From Clonostachys chloroleuca (Eukaryota; Ascomycota; Sordariomycetes; Hypocreales; Bionectriaceae): 64,000 nt of DNA. The translations under genes were made by a program, and so were the position numbers. The stretch's first letter is position 1. Each line of letters opens with the position of its first letter. The DNA lies in NCBI GenBank assembly GCA_037952775.1, contig JBANAY010000003.1, forward strand, positions 31,620,001 to 31,684,000. The letters run 5' to 3'. Positions 35,981 through 48,870 of this stretch are shown one piece after another. Under the pieces are notes generated by a model. That model did not search any database and was not told where the DNA came from. It saw only the letters and a list, made by a program, of their open reading frames with translations.

Positions 35981-38900
35981 ATGGATGCGCAGAATGCTGC
36001 CGATACAGACCAGACAAAGCGAGCTGGATCTCCGTCCAAGCAGCCTGAGAAGCGCGAAAGCTCTGACCCCAAGTCACCGAAAAGCATCCTAAAGGCAAAG
36101 CCCGAGCTACCCGCCAACGAGATCAAGGCAGATACCCCCGTGAATACTGGTGCCGGCGATCACGACTCTGATGCCGAGACTGTTGTGTTACCGGGAAAGG
36201 ACGGCTACTCTCCGTCCAAAGTTCGCAAGGTTAGACAAGAGGACAGAAGCGATCATGACGGAGATGGATCCAAGGACAATGGACCTCCGCGCAAGCGCGA
36301 CGGTGGTGGGGAACACCATGCCAGCGCTGGCCGGACCGATGGGATCTCGAGGGATATTAAGAAGAAGCGTTCATCCAACTCACACGAGAAGGAAAAGGAG
36401 AGATCAGGGCTCAGTAAGGATGGCTCAAGTGGTCTTAGCTCAGCACCAACGTCGCCGCGTCCCCAGCCTCAGGCGCGACGCCGACGCTCTCTTAATAGTT
36501 CCTTGTCGCTCTCTGATTCCGAAGATCATCGCCAGAAGGCGACTACGTCAAAGTCATCGCTGCGAGAGAAATTCAAGTCGGGGGAACGATTGCTACCACA
36601 TAAACGCAAGGCGCCACGGACTGAATCCGACGATGAGGATGAAAACCGCAAACCCCGCCGTCCTCGCACCATAAGCGCAACTATGGAGATGACAAGGCCC
36701 TCGAAGGATCACCGAGCTCACCCTTCGAAGAGTGATGCCCACCATCGTTCGACTTCGCCGCCCCATCGAACACACCGGAGAAGTGTTTCTACCCAACTGC
36801 CATCACAATCATCTAATGGCTCAGGCCTGAAGAAGAAGCGTTTGCCTGCGCCCCTGCAACCCCCGGAGGACATTTCAGATGAATCATCTGCGAGTGGTAG
36901 CCCTCATTTGCGCAATGCAAAACTGAGGAGCCTAACAACGCCGTCTACTACCGAATCGCTTGTCTCTCCTGCCAAGGCTCTGTCTCACAAGAAGCACCTC
37001 GATGCTCACGGCCAAACTCTCTTGGCTCGAGCCTGTGCCCGAGGAGAATACGATGCTGCTAAGTTCCGCTTGAAGGATAGACCCGAAGATTTAAATGTCG
37101 CTGATTACGCTGGCAATACCCCTCTTCAAATTGCTGCAATTAATGGTTGCGAGGATATCGTTCAGCTCTTGATTGAAGCTGGTTGCAATCTTGATTGTGT
37201 TAACTATGACAAGGATACACCTCTCCTAGACGCCGTAGACAATGGCCATCTTGGAGTTGTTAAGCTTCTGCTGAACGCTGGCGTGAACCCTCGGAAAGCG
37301 AATGTGAATGGGGAAGAGCCTATTGATCGAGTGACAGAAGAAACCGATAACGCCGAGGAGATTCGTGCTGCACTTATAGAAGCGAAAAAACGGTTTGGTG
37401 GGCGGACAAAGACGTCGGAGGACCGGCATTCCCATCACGATCCTCATGAACAACGCGACTCTCATGCCCCTGAGTCACCCCGGCAATTATCGACACAGGC
37501 TAGCAACCGACGCGGTGGTACAGTTCGGTCAACAAAGACGAGAAATGATTTACTCTACATGCCTTTGGACGACAAGACGTTACGACAAGCTGCCGGCCGT
37601 GGCGATGAAGAGACAGTAGCTCGAATACTTCAGGTAAAGGACAACTGCGATGACGCAGAATCAATGGTGGCAGCAGCCCGAGGTGGCCATGACTTGGTGA
37701 TGCAATTACTTCTGGGTTTGGGAGGGGCCAAAGCTGACCCAGAGCCTGTTCCTTCCCAGCCCGAAGAGTTTGCGACGCCTATTCTCGCTGCTATTGGCCA
37801 AGAAAATCTCAACGTGGTGGAATTGCTTTTGGAACAACAAAACTTTGACCCTACGAAACGTTTCAAAGGGGAAACATACTACGAAATCGCCAAGCGCCGC
37901 CAAGGAACGAACTGGAAAGAAGAAGAACAACTCTTGAAAAACGCCTACGATGCTCACAAGAACTCACACAAGTCTAAGCTGAAGTCTCCTGGAAAGCGCG
38001 GACGTGACCGGGAGAGAGAGGAGAAGCGGGCAAGACGGGAAGAAAAGAGCGAAGGCCGCCCCTCAAAACGGCGCAATTCAAGCCCGACTGTTGATGGCGA
38101 GCATCGCAAGAAACCTCTGTCAGCAAAATTGCCCAGCCCCAGGGAACGCAAGAAATCCGATCCGCAACCATCAGCTGCAGAGGAGACGAGATTGAAACGG
38201 GGTCCTGTTCGAACTAAAGAGGAAAAACTTTCTTCTGTGATAGTTTCAGACCGGGAAGCGTCCCCATCAATTTCTCAAAAGTCTATCAAGGCTAAGCGTG
38301 CCGAATCTGACTTAGCCGCCATGTCGTCCGAAGGAGAAACGGCCAAGCCTAGAAGGAAGCTTATTTCCAAGGGCGAATTAAGGGGCGAGCGCGACAAACA
38401 TAGACGACCGAGTATGGCTTCTAATGCTTCTTTCAAGGAACCTTCCAGCCCTCACGATTCGAGACATGATGATTCTACCGATAAGCAGAAATTATCCGAG
38501 AAATATCACGATAGGGCAAAGGCTTTGAAGCGTGATGAATCAAAGGATCGCCCGATTGGATCTAGCGATGGCACAGGAAAGCGACACCGGGCCAGTCTCA
38601 CCCCCGATCGATCCGGCAATGGGGATAAGGAAGAGACCGAAAAACCTGCCAAGCGACAACGTCTGGATGGCGAAGCTTTGGAGCGGAAGCAAAAACGCTT
38701 GTCTTCAGATGAACATGTGCGCAAATCCGGCGTAAGCCATGAGGGCTCCAAATTGGCCTCCAAGACCAAAAGAGACTCTGAAGAATCCAAAGCAAGTCAT
38801 GCTCAACGTGAGCGCAAAGATTCTAACCGGTCCAACCAAATTCAGGATAGCATCCAAATCAAGTCGGAGGATATTGATGTTGAAATGATCAATGTCGACC

Positions 38901-40638
38901 AGGGAGAGGACGAGCCACGATCGGATGATGCAGCTGAATCCAAAGAGGCCGAGAATAAGAAGGCTGCTACTGCTAAGAAGGCGAAGGAAGAGGAGGAGCG
39001 CCAACGTGTGGAGGCCGAGGAGGAGAAGAAACGACAGGAGGAGAAGAAGCGGCAAGATGAGAGGAAGCGTCAGGCCGAGGCCGAGGCAGCTCGAAAATTC
39101 AAGGAGGCTGAAGAAGCGGAGAAGAAGAAGAAATTAGAGGAACAGAAAGCAGCTGAGAAGAAGCGCCGGGAGGAGGAAGAAGTGCAGCGACGGGCAGAGG
39201 AAAAAGCCCGCCAGGAGGCTGAAGAACGAGTACGCCGAGAAGCTGAAGAGGCTAGGCGGAAGCAAGAGGAAGAGGAGGAAAAGGAAAGAAAACGCCAGGC
39301 TGAAGAGCAGAAGAGACGGGAGGAAGAGGAAGAAAGACTTCGGAAGGAAAGAGAAGCCTTGGAAGAAGCACGCCGGAAGGAAGAAGAGGAACAACAACGC
39401 AAGGAGCGTGAGCACCGCGAACGTATCCAACGAGAAGAATTGGAACGAAAAAGGGCAGCGAGGGAAGCCGAACAACGCAAAATCCGCGAGGAGCAAGACC
39501 GAGCTCGCCTGGATAGATTGCCGCCACTACTGCGGTGGCTGGACACATGCTCAAACCCCAAAACCCCATATTTCGCTGATAAGTTCAAGACGATGCAAGG
39601 CGTCAGATACGACTGTATCAATCCTTCCACAAACCGCACTGAGGAAGGTCGAGAGCAGTGGGTTCTGAACACGCATGTTGCCCTGCTACTCGGCGAGAAA
39701 GACCTCAGCCTTTCTAGATGTAAGTGAACCTTGCTCGTGATCACATCGGCGAGCGCCGTATGGACGGAATGAAAATTATGGGCTGACACAATCTATTAGA
39801 CACATCGTGGGAGCGCGCCTCGGTTTCTGAACTTGCTAAGACGTCCCTGTGGAGGATTGAGAACGGCCTATATTCTCTTACCATTGATAAAATGTTGGAC
39901 TTGGGCCAACAGCTTCCTGGTTACTACGGAGAGGAAGACGCAACACGCTTAAGCCACAATACAATTCAACGTCTGCGCAAGGAGGCCTGGGATAGGTTCC
40001 GTGAGCTAGACATGTTCTTTGTCAAGGTATGTCAGTCGGATTTCTCGATGTCTCATGGTCGATCCCGCGATGAAACTAATTATCTCCAATAGGTATCGGA
40101 TCTTTTATATACTATCCCTACAATACCTCATCTTCACAATCTCAAGATCGCGGTGACGTACCGTGAGCTACTTGAGACTGAGGAACAGGCGCGATTTTGC
40201 CGTCCTATGCAGAAATGGAAGCAGGACCCAGATGCCGACCGCTTTGGAGGTCACTTTGCTCCCAGAAACAAATACTATGTTGATGGGAGGCTTGTTGGCG
40301 AAGACAAACCCGTGCGGGCGGAAACGAGTAAGACACCGTTCCCTGACCCGCCAAGAGTTCCTCGTCGTGGCGGCCTGGCTTCCGTGATGCCTGATGAGTC
40401 AGATTATGAACGATTATGTATGGAACAGGGTCTTGAGCATCTAGTGAATGGGAAGCAAAGCCCATCCCTCCCAAACGGCGTCCATACGCCACCAGCCAGT
40501 CACGCAGATGCTCCCGCCGGCATCTTTTCAACAGAGACTGGCGAAACTAAAGTTCAAAGTGGAAACCAGACCGCCCACGAAACGCATCACTCAACGACTA
40601 ACGGCGGTGGGATCAATGGATTCCATGGCTCAGCTTAA
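35981..40638 (+). CDS. HOS4: HOS4-like ankyrin-repeat subunit of the Set3 histone deacetylase complex
   Basis: Three exons: 35981-39719, 39800-40026 and 40093-40638. Introns begin with GTAAGT and GTATGT and end in TTAG and ATAG. The protein is 1503 residues. The first 330 residues are Ser/Lys/Arg-rich and disordered. Ankyrin repeats follow at about 340-466 (HGQTLLARACARGEYDAA, then NTPLQIAAINGCEDIVQLLI). A second, more diverged set lies at about 528-636. A very long charged segment with many Glu/Arg/Lys heptads at about 990-1180 should form a helix or coiled coil. The C-terminal domain after it (LPPLLRWLDTC, then LDLGQQLPGYYGEED) resembles the tail of Hos4. In yeast, Set3C (Set3, Hos2, Snt1, Hos4 and others) deacetylates histones 5' in transcribed genes. 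The orthology is by domain order. Confidence 0.85.
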
Positions 40639-41385
40639 GCCATCACTGCGGTAGTTGGAGCTTTGTTGGAGAAGCGACTTGGGAACAGCATTCTTTCGTT
40701 TTGTTTGATGATGACATGACCACGGCCAAACCACGTTTGTTGTCCTTTGTAATAGAATACCTTATGAAACGCCTGTCATTGAACTGTGGTACTCACTCTT
40801 GTTTGGAGATCAAGCCTACATTACATAACCCATTTTCAACTATAATGAAAAAAAAAAAGAGACATGACGAGACTCTTCATTAAGATGAGTGGAAAATAAG
40901 TTTTATGTGCAGAATAGGCTGTTCACCCACTCGTGATTTTAATCGGATAATTTCCCTCTATTCTTTTTGCGATGGTAAAGTACTGCTGCATACTTGTCTT
41001 TAATGGCTTCACCTTTACTCAGTGGATATCTAGTCTCTGTGAGGTGTCATCAATACCTCCCTTTCTACCAGTTTTGTAGGTATCTTCTTGGAACACGCGT
41101 GCTGGTGGCACCTGCCTGGAAATACTCGGGGTGGGGTTGTGAAGGAAGCTGCTACCCACTCCCAAACTGACATCACTGAAAGTGGCGGTTCGGTTAGTAA
41201 AAAATTTACCCCACCAGAGATTGAAGGCACCAAAACTCACCAACTTCAAACCAAAAAAACCCACTCGACGACGACTCGACGTCTTTGCGACACCGTAACG
41301 ATCCGTTTCGCCTCTATACCGGTCAGAATCTCCAACAGACGTTCAGCATATCACTTTCTTTAGTTGAAAGACATAGCTGCCCAAC
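40639..41385. other. Intergenic between HOS4 and DRG1
   Basis: AT-rich 3' UTR of HOS4 followed by the promoter and short leader of DRG1. Nothing else is recognisable. Confidence 0.5.
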
Positions 41386-43036
41386 ATGTCGACTACAGTA
41401 GACAAGGTTCGTCGCACCGCAGTTCGAGAGCACACTTTTGAACACCTGGGACTAATCACAACGCACGTCTAATAGATCAAAGAGATCGAGTCCGAAGTAC
41501 GTATACTAGCGAGAACAGCCCCGTGGCATGATTCGATCAAGAGACCAAAGTTGACACACCATATAGATGGCTCGGACTCAAAAGAATAAGGCGACGTCGT
41601 ATCACTTGGGACAGCTCAAGGCCAAGTTGGCTAAGCTGAAGAGGGAACTTCTGACCCCCAGTGGCGGAGGCGGCGGCGGCGGCGCTGGTTTCGATGTTGC
41701 CAGGACTGGAGTGGCCAGTATCGGCTTCATTGGCTTTCCCTCTGTTGGCAAGAGTACTCTCATGAGCCGATTGACCGGTCAACATTCAGAGGCTGCAGCT
41801 TACGAATTCACAACCTTGACATCCGTTCCAGGCCAGGTTGTCTATAACGGTGGGTATTCATATATGGAGGAAGTTTTCCTTGGGAGCGCTGTTGGATTAG
41901 AAGGCTGATCAACCATTGTTGGGTGTAGGTGCGCCCCTACAAATTATCGACTTGCCAGGTATTATCGAGGGCGCGAAGGATGGCCGTGGACGAGGAAGGC
42001 AGGTTATTGCAGTGGCCAAAACCTGCCATCTGATTTTCATCGTCCTCGATGTGAATAAGCCTTTGACAGATAAACGGGTTATCGAGGCTGAATTGGAAGG
42101 CTTTGGTATTCGGATCAACAAATCGCCCCCAAACATCACCTTCAAGAAGAAGGATAAGGGTGGTCTGAACATCACGTCAACAGTGCCATTAAGTCACATC
42201 GACCACGACGAGATCAAAGCTGTCATGAGCGAATACAGAATTAATTCAGCAGACATCACCATTCGATGCGATGCCACTGTTGATGACTTGATTGATGTCT
42301 TGGAAGCAAGGAGTCGAAGGTACGTTTGGGCATCCCCTCGGACGCCGTGATGAGAGGGTCGCCAATCACTAACAATTTATTGAAATCCAGCTATATCCCC
42401 GTGGTTTATTGCCTAAATAAAATCGACGCCATCAGTATAGAGGAGCTGGATCTCTTGTACCGGATTCCTCATGCTGTTCCGATCAGCTCAGAGCATGGTT
42501 GGAACGTCGATGAGCTGATGGAGGCCATGTGGGAAAAGTTGAGCTTGAAACGAGTCTACACAAAGCCCAAAGGAAAGCAGCCTGACTATTCTGCCCCTGT
42601 CGTGTTGAGAGCAAACCGGTGCACTGTGGAGGATTTTGTAAGTCACACAGGTCCGCTGTCTTCGCCGACTTCCAACTAAAACGTCTTCCAGTGTAACGCC
42701 ATCCACCGAACGATTGTAGAGCAATTTAAGACGGCTATTGTGTACGGCAAATCCGTCAAGCACCAACCGCAGAGGGTAGGCTTGGGTCACGAATTGGAGG
42801 ATGAGGATGTTGGTAAGTATTAGCAAATTCCCTTGATGAGTGGACTGGTTTCAGCCATTCTGGCAGGCAAGAAGGAGATCTACATGGATCAGTACTAGCC
42901 GCTATCTGGCGTGGTTCTCATTCCTTTTGCTGCAGCGCGCGGTCTGCAGCCTGCCGCTTCACGCCATCCTCATCTAAACAGACGGAAAAAGGAATGTTTG
43001 TACTAACCTCGAATAGTTACTATTGTCAAGCGATAA
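41386..43036 (+). CDS. RBG1: Developmentally regulated GTP-binding protein DRG1/RBG1
   Basis: Seven exons: 41386-41406, 41476-41496, 41567-41849, 41929-42319, 42391-42637, 42692-42812 and 43017-43036. The first two code for only seven residues each. The last intron is 204 nt with a perfect TACTAAC (43000-43006) before the TAG. The protein is 367 residues, the same length as human DRG1. Motifs: poly-Gly [18 protein letters not shown]-loop GFPSVGKST (about 71-79), switch [11 protein letters not shown], and NKID. A C-terminal TGS domain ends in [17 protein letters not shown]1 GTPases associate with translating ribosomes together with a Dfrp/Tma46 partner and help at stalls. A different acceptor at 42854 would give an alternative end (see findings). 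Confidence 0.95.
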
Positions 43037-43689
43037 TCACTAAATCCGAGCCTACAATTAAACTACATAGTACGATGCACCTCGAAGTTCAGGTTCAAGT
43101 GGCCAGCCGGCCCGTCGCAAGAGCAAGCATACTCGGACGGAAAGCACGGGAGGCTTGTAATCTCAGTATGCCACCTTCATGCAGGTCGAAAGCTTCGCAA
43201 ACGACACCACAGTATCCTAGTCCAGTGTACTCTAGTTTCGATCTTTCCGTTCGTCTTGGCGAGCGGGAGCCATACTGGGTATGCCCGTAGAGTAGCCTGT
43301 TTTGGATATGTTGGTTGGGAGCATTGCAATGGCTAATTAGCATGTGGTCCAAAAATGAGGACCGGCTAGATGAGGCTGATGATAGGAACTCTAGGGATAG
43401 TACAAGACAAGCCAAGACAAAGCACTTCATCTCAAGCAAGAGCGTTCCGGGTTGAAACTGAAATGGGCCATTAAGTTTCGGTTGCATTGGGCACACACGC
43501 TTGACAAGTAGGGAAGAATTGACTGTTCGCAAACGGCAGCTGATGACCAGGGCTGGACAAGGGTGGGAGAGTGTGGGAGGGGAGCAGGAGCTACAAGACG
43601 AACCTCCAGATAAGTGACACCAAGTCTCCAACTCTGTACATAGTCGCGGAAATAAACCTCGTTCACACTCTAGAAGTAGGAAAGGAAGC

Positions 43690-43737
43690 GAAGAAAAAAA
43701 AGAAGAAGAAGAAGAAGAAGGAGAAGAAGAAGAAGAC
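43690..43737 (+). repeat. AAG/GAA purine tract
   Basis: About 48 bases of almost pure A/G, mostly AAG triplets with a few A-run and GGAG interruptions. It lies outside any recognised coding exon, downstream of DRG1. Confidence 0.8.
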
Positions 43738-44336
43738 AAGAGAAGCAAAAAAAGATGCATACAAAGTCACCTGTGGGACGACGTCTTTAGCTCACGGAGC
43801 ACATCACTCATTGATCTACGTAAATCCACTGTCAAAGTCAGAGATTGAAAATCGTTGAGGCGGCCAGAACGCGACCTGCATAGCCGAGGGCCTCTTGATC
43901 TGCGGCCAGAAATTCCCAGCAGAAGGAAACGTGGGATGGATGAGTCCGGAGAAGAAGGTGGAGGGCAGACTGGGAGGAGGGGCTCGCAGGGATATCACAG
44001 TGCTTGGCCTGCATCGGGGCGCGTACTAGGGTCAGACGTGGTGGCGTGAGTGGCTTTACACTACGCTCAATCATGTCAATTGGGGGCCTTGGGCACCCTT
44101 TGCTTGCTTTTGCGCACGCAGCTCTCCGCTCTACAGCGTAGCTCGAGCCTTTCACAGCGCTGCTCTTGCCGCCGAGCAGAGTGACCAACCGAACAAGATC
44201 GTGATGGTGGGGCCACCCCTAGCGGAGTCGTGTACCTCTGATAGGTACCTTGCAGTACCTGCAGACATGTTCTGTGCCACTCTCTGCCCTGCCGGATAAC
44301 GGGCTTGGTCCAGTAGAGCAAGGCGAGGGGGTTGGT

Positions 44337-44366
44337 GACATCAACAGACATCAACAGACATCAACA
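44337..44366 (+). repeat. Three perfect tandem copies of GACATCAACA
   Basis: The 10-base unit GACATCAACA occurs three times without mismatch in non-coding sequence. Confidence 0.9.
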
Positions 44367-47300
44367 GGCGGTTCCAGTTCAGAGCCGACTCGTCCATCCG
44401 GAGCCGTGCGAGGAAGCCAGTTTCAAGAAAGGTTGATGAACGGCGGACGCTACCACAGACTATTATTCCCTGACCTGACCGATATTGAGCTATGACAGTC
44501 CAAATCCAGGGCTAGCAAGCCGGGGTTGAGAATTACAACCGGACGTACAGGGGACGAGCATGAGCTGAGGCGGGACCTGCGGGAGCCGGGACGACACTTT
44601 GTTGAACCTGCACTCGCATGACAGGACCAGGGTATGGACTATACAGGGGGTGAGCCAGGGCTCGGCTGCCCACTCATCACCTAGCCCTTGGGGGTCGACT
44701 GGGGGTCCACCAACTTTACAGACCCATGGGGATGGCGAGATCGAAGAAACAATCCAAGCGATACAGCAAGAACTCTCGCAGGCAGAGACTGGAAGCATTG
44801 GCAATGCTGCTTCGTCGGTTGGAATCCAAGTCGACGTGGATGCGGTGGAAGTTTAAAGGGGGCTTCCATTGGGCCGAGCAGCACGCTCCGGCATCCATAC
44901 CGACGACGTTGCATGTAGCAAATGCGGATATTTTCGCCGTCTTGGGCCTCTGTGTGTGCACGAATGTAAATCTGTGTGTTACACCAAAGGGCATCAAGCT
45001 ACAAGAGCATCTCGGTCGGGAGGGTGCCGGCAGGGCCTGACGGGCTCCTGAGCCAAATGCACCATGTCCTCTTGATTTGAGTCGTTGCTGTCATCGGCCA
45101 TTACGTATCACTCTTGCGGAGAAGAACAGCGCCAGGTCAAGTATGGCAAAGCACCCTCCGACCCTCCACATACATACCAAAGCTACCTACTAAAATACTA
45201 CATCTCTCTCAAGGCCAAATTGTCTGAGAGCCGGCGTCAGGGATCTTGAACAGGCTGACCAACTGGAAAGGCAGCCGGGATCAACACAGCGGCATTTCGC
45301 TTGGGATATGAACCCACACCCCCATGAGACCTGAACGGCTTCTCGCTCTCCCGCCCTTTGATCTCAAAATGATGACAATTAAAGTCAAATCTCTTGGTGC
45401 CCAATGGCCGGAGATTGCATGCAACGGACGCAAAAGCTCGGCTCCAGACCGGCGCTACGCTGGCAAGGACTGTCCTTCCTAAGAGGGAACTGGACGCGAT
45501 TGAACTGAGCCACTACCGTAGGAGACGAGAAGGTGGATATTGGCTGGCAAGAGCGTGGTCAGCGAATGCCTTCCACTGGCCTAAATCAGCCCGGCTGGCA
45601 AGCTGAGTACTGATTTCAGACCAATCAGTATAATTGATGCGACGGAATACGAAGGCCCCCCTCCCTCCTCCCATCCCCGAAAAAGGAAGAAAAAACGATA
45701 TCTGGGGATGCAACTGACGGGATTGATTATTTATTCCCTGTCTATAGTCAATTGCTGCAGCTGGCGACAGATAGAAATTGAGCATAATGCGAACCTGCTG
45801 TGAACGGGCGGTCGGCCGTTGAGCGACCATTTCGCGGCCAGCCAGTACTTCGTGCCGCAATAGGACTGGCGATGAAGATATAAAACACTACAATATTACA
45901 AAGGGTTCCTATGGCTGAGAGTGTGCTCAAGCCAACCAATTACCATCTTCCTCGGCGCGCTTCTGCGCGACTCATGTCATGTCGGCGAGCCTTTCGAGGT
46001 ACGATCGGTGTGATCTGATTTAAGCCCGATGGAAGGATGCTCACGGTCAGGCTTGCATGAAAACCGTTGGTGGCCCTTCCAAGTGCCGTTGAGGGATCAA
46101 GCTTGGAAGGGCCTGTTTCAACTGTCCAGTAGTCTTACACCAACGGGGTACGAGGCTGGTAATGCACGCGGAGACTTCAGTCTACAAGCCACGACCAACA
46201 GCCATTTTCCTCTCTTTCTCCACAATCTTTCTCTTGTTGGACCAAAACGAGAGCAAAAGACCAAAAAAAAAAAAGTATCCTGACTGGGATTTGCCTTTAC
46301 GCCCTACGGTGTGGAGACGTGGTAATGATAGTAGCGAGCCACGGAGAGTATGTATCAGATCATCCCATCAGCCATGGCAATTTACGTTTATGTCAACGCA
46401 GGAATGGAATTGAACCCTCACTTCTTTAGGTGCAGCGGGGGAGAGAAAAGAGGAGAAGCGATGACAGAGTATACCACGAAGAAGCAAACATGAAGCAAGA
46501 AAATATCCACCACATGCAGTTGATGTCGTTTGCCGGCCGCAAGACGCGATGACAAGCACCAGAAGAGGAATGCAGACTAACCAGATCCCTGCGCCTTCAT
46601 CCACTCACTCATGCTACCACTCTATCCGCGCGTTCAATTTTCTTTTTTACATTACACCCAAGCAAGCGGGCAGGCAGCCCTGGGAAGACGCACTTCCTAA
46701 ACCTTGGCCTACGGTCAGGCTAGATATGCACAAGAAGGTCAATCAAGTATGGCCAGCTTGGATTATCCCTGCTGTCCGTATGTAGTACGGTTGGGCTTCC
46801 CGTCTGTGAGCCTCGCCCGGCGGTCGATCGTGTCCGGGGAGATACTCCAGTGGCAGACGGACCACGGAAGGCGAAAGGGCTAGTAGGGGGATAGGAAAAA
46901 GCAAAAGAAGAAGCAAGCGTCGGCAACCGAATTAGGCCCTTGCCAGGCTGTCCTTGCCTTCTCCATCATCTAATACATCTACAATCATCCGCATCGTTCA
47001 ACTTGGCTTGACTTGGCTCAGCGTAAACTGGCCTGAACCTGCTGGCGAAACGACGAGGACGAGGACGAGAAGCTATATAAATTGAAGGGGCTCTGCTTCC
47101 CGACCGACATCGACGGCTTCCCTCCTTGCCCCCCCCCCATCACAGGGATGGTGCCTTAAAGAGCGTCCTATAAGATCTGCCAAGGTACGGATGCTGAAAT
47201 CACTGACGGGTCTTCACATCCACTCAGACCGTCTTACGACCCCCCCTTGATCCGCTCTAATAGACGCCCCCTCCCCGGTCCAGGGCCCCAGTATTAGCCC

Positions 47301-48842
47301 CCTTGCTCATTGACGCCCAGCGTAGCTTCTCAAATCAAAACTGGTCCTTTGCCATCTCCACTGACCGGCCGGAGTGGGAGAGAAAGAAAGGCCCTAAGAC
47401 GAACAAGCGGCGGAGAGAGACAGAAATGAAGGTATGTGTGTGTTAATCGTCCCGCCAAATGCCTCAATGAGACCACATAATCTGCTGCCTCAGCATAGCG
47501 ACCCGCCCTCCACCCTACTTGTTCTCTCCTGCTTCTGCGTGGAGGACGACTTCAGTTGGGAAACTGATCCACGAGAGTGCATTCGGGAATCTGATCACTC
47601 AGCTTTCCTTTTAGGCTGGGCTGGGCCAAGTACCCATCCGCGTACAGTCGCATAAAAGCTTGTAACATAACACTCACCACAGCTCGGGGGGTTTCCTCAC
47701 AAAGCTAGTTAGCACCTCGCCCCCAAGAGGAAGAGCCCTTCTCTGGTGTCGTTTTGCTACTATTTTGAGACGAAGACGGAAAGAGAGGACTAGGCGGCGG
47801 CGGCAAGCCGGACTTACTGTCATGAGCGTCGGCCGTGAGGGCTTGACCGGTGTAGCTCTGTCGCTTGCCTGCCCGTCGCTTCTCTTTCGGTTTTATTTTT
47901 TAAGGTGTGGTGGTGGGTGGGCGAGGCCCTTGCCTAGCATCATCGGCTAGTTGAAGCCCCATATCTCGTCTCATCTCCTCAAGGTCCTTGCCCTACAGCG
48001 ACAATCATCATCGTTATCATCGCTTCTCATCATCACTGCGCGCGTAAATGTCCGTCGCATAACAGCAGAGGGCAAAGCAGACAGGGCCCTGCGCAGCCCT
48101 GCGAGCACATGACACGAATCCGACCTGTAGGGAGCGACAATGCCAATGGTGGAATCAGAGTAGACGTTCACCGTAGCCAACTCCCATGACATTGCGGCAC
48201 CCGCCCACGCGACATCATGGCGTCTGTGTGGTTGTCAGTCTATCGTCATGCTGTCATTGTGGGCGGGCAGAGGAGAAGACAGGGAGGGCAGAGGGCCAGT
48301 CAGGCAAGAGCAGAGAGAGAAGACGGAAGCTAGCAAACTAGAGGCATAGGACCATGCGAAGGCACTTGGGCTGGGGCCATGCTTACCCCAGCTTGCTTAA
48401 GACCTTCGCATCCATGGCCAGGTCCAGGTCCAGGTCAAGGCTCAGCGGCATCGGCAGCGGCAGCTCCCACTGATCACCATCAGTGGCAGTCAAGCTTGAA
48501 CGAGGGAGGACAAACTACGTTGGTCTCATCGGTCGGCGGACGATGCGAATGTCAGAAAAGCGCCGTCCTGTCACGTCGGACGCCCCCTCCCGGATCTCCT
48601 CTAGGTCATCTCGATCCTCCCCTTTCGTCCATGCCTACGGAGGAAGAGCCTGCATGCACTCTATGTCCACCGATCCAGACAGGAAGACATAGGGCCAAGG
48701 ACGGCGCGAGGAGAATCAAATCAGTCCTCGAGGTACCTACCTGGTAGGCATCCGGCCATGCCCCAGCCCGAATCCTCACTCACTCATTCACTGATTAACA
48801 CATACAACACTCATTCCGGCACCCTCTCTCTGTGTACACCCC

Positions 48843-48870
48843 CCATCCATCCATCCAACCATCCATCCAT
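48843..48870 (+). repeat. CATC microsatellite
   Basis: Tandem CATC units with one interruption (CCAACC), within the pyrimidine-rich sequence that leads into the CENP-B-type gene. Confidence 0.75.

Noticed and set aside
42855..42898. Short downstream exon as the main DRG1 end
   Set aside because: It would replace the conserved VVTIVK end of the TGS domain, and the more distal exon has a perfect branch site. It is listed only as a possible alternative.
46400..46440. tRNA T-arm-like sequence on the minus strand (GGGTTCAATTCC)
   Set aside because: The stem has a central mismatch, and no acceptor, D-arm or anticodon arm can be folded around it.
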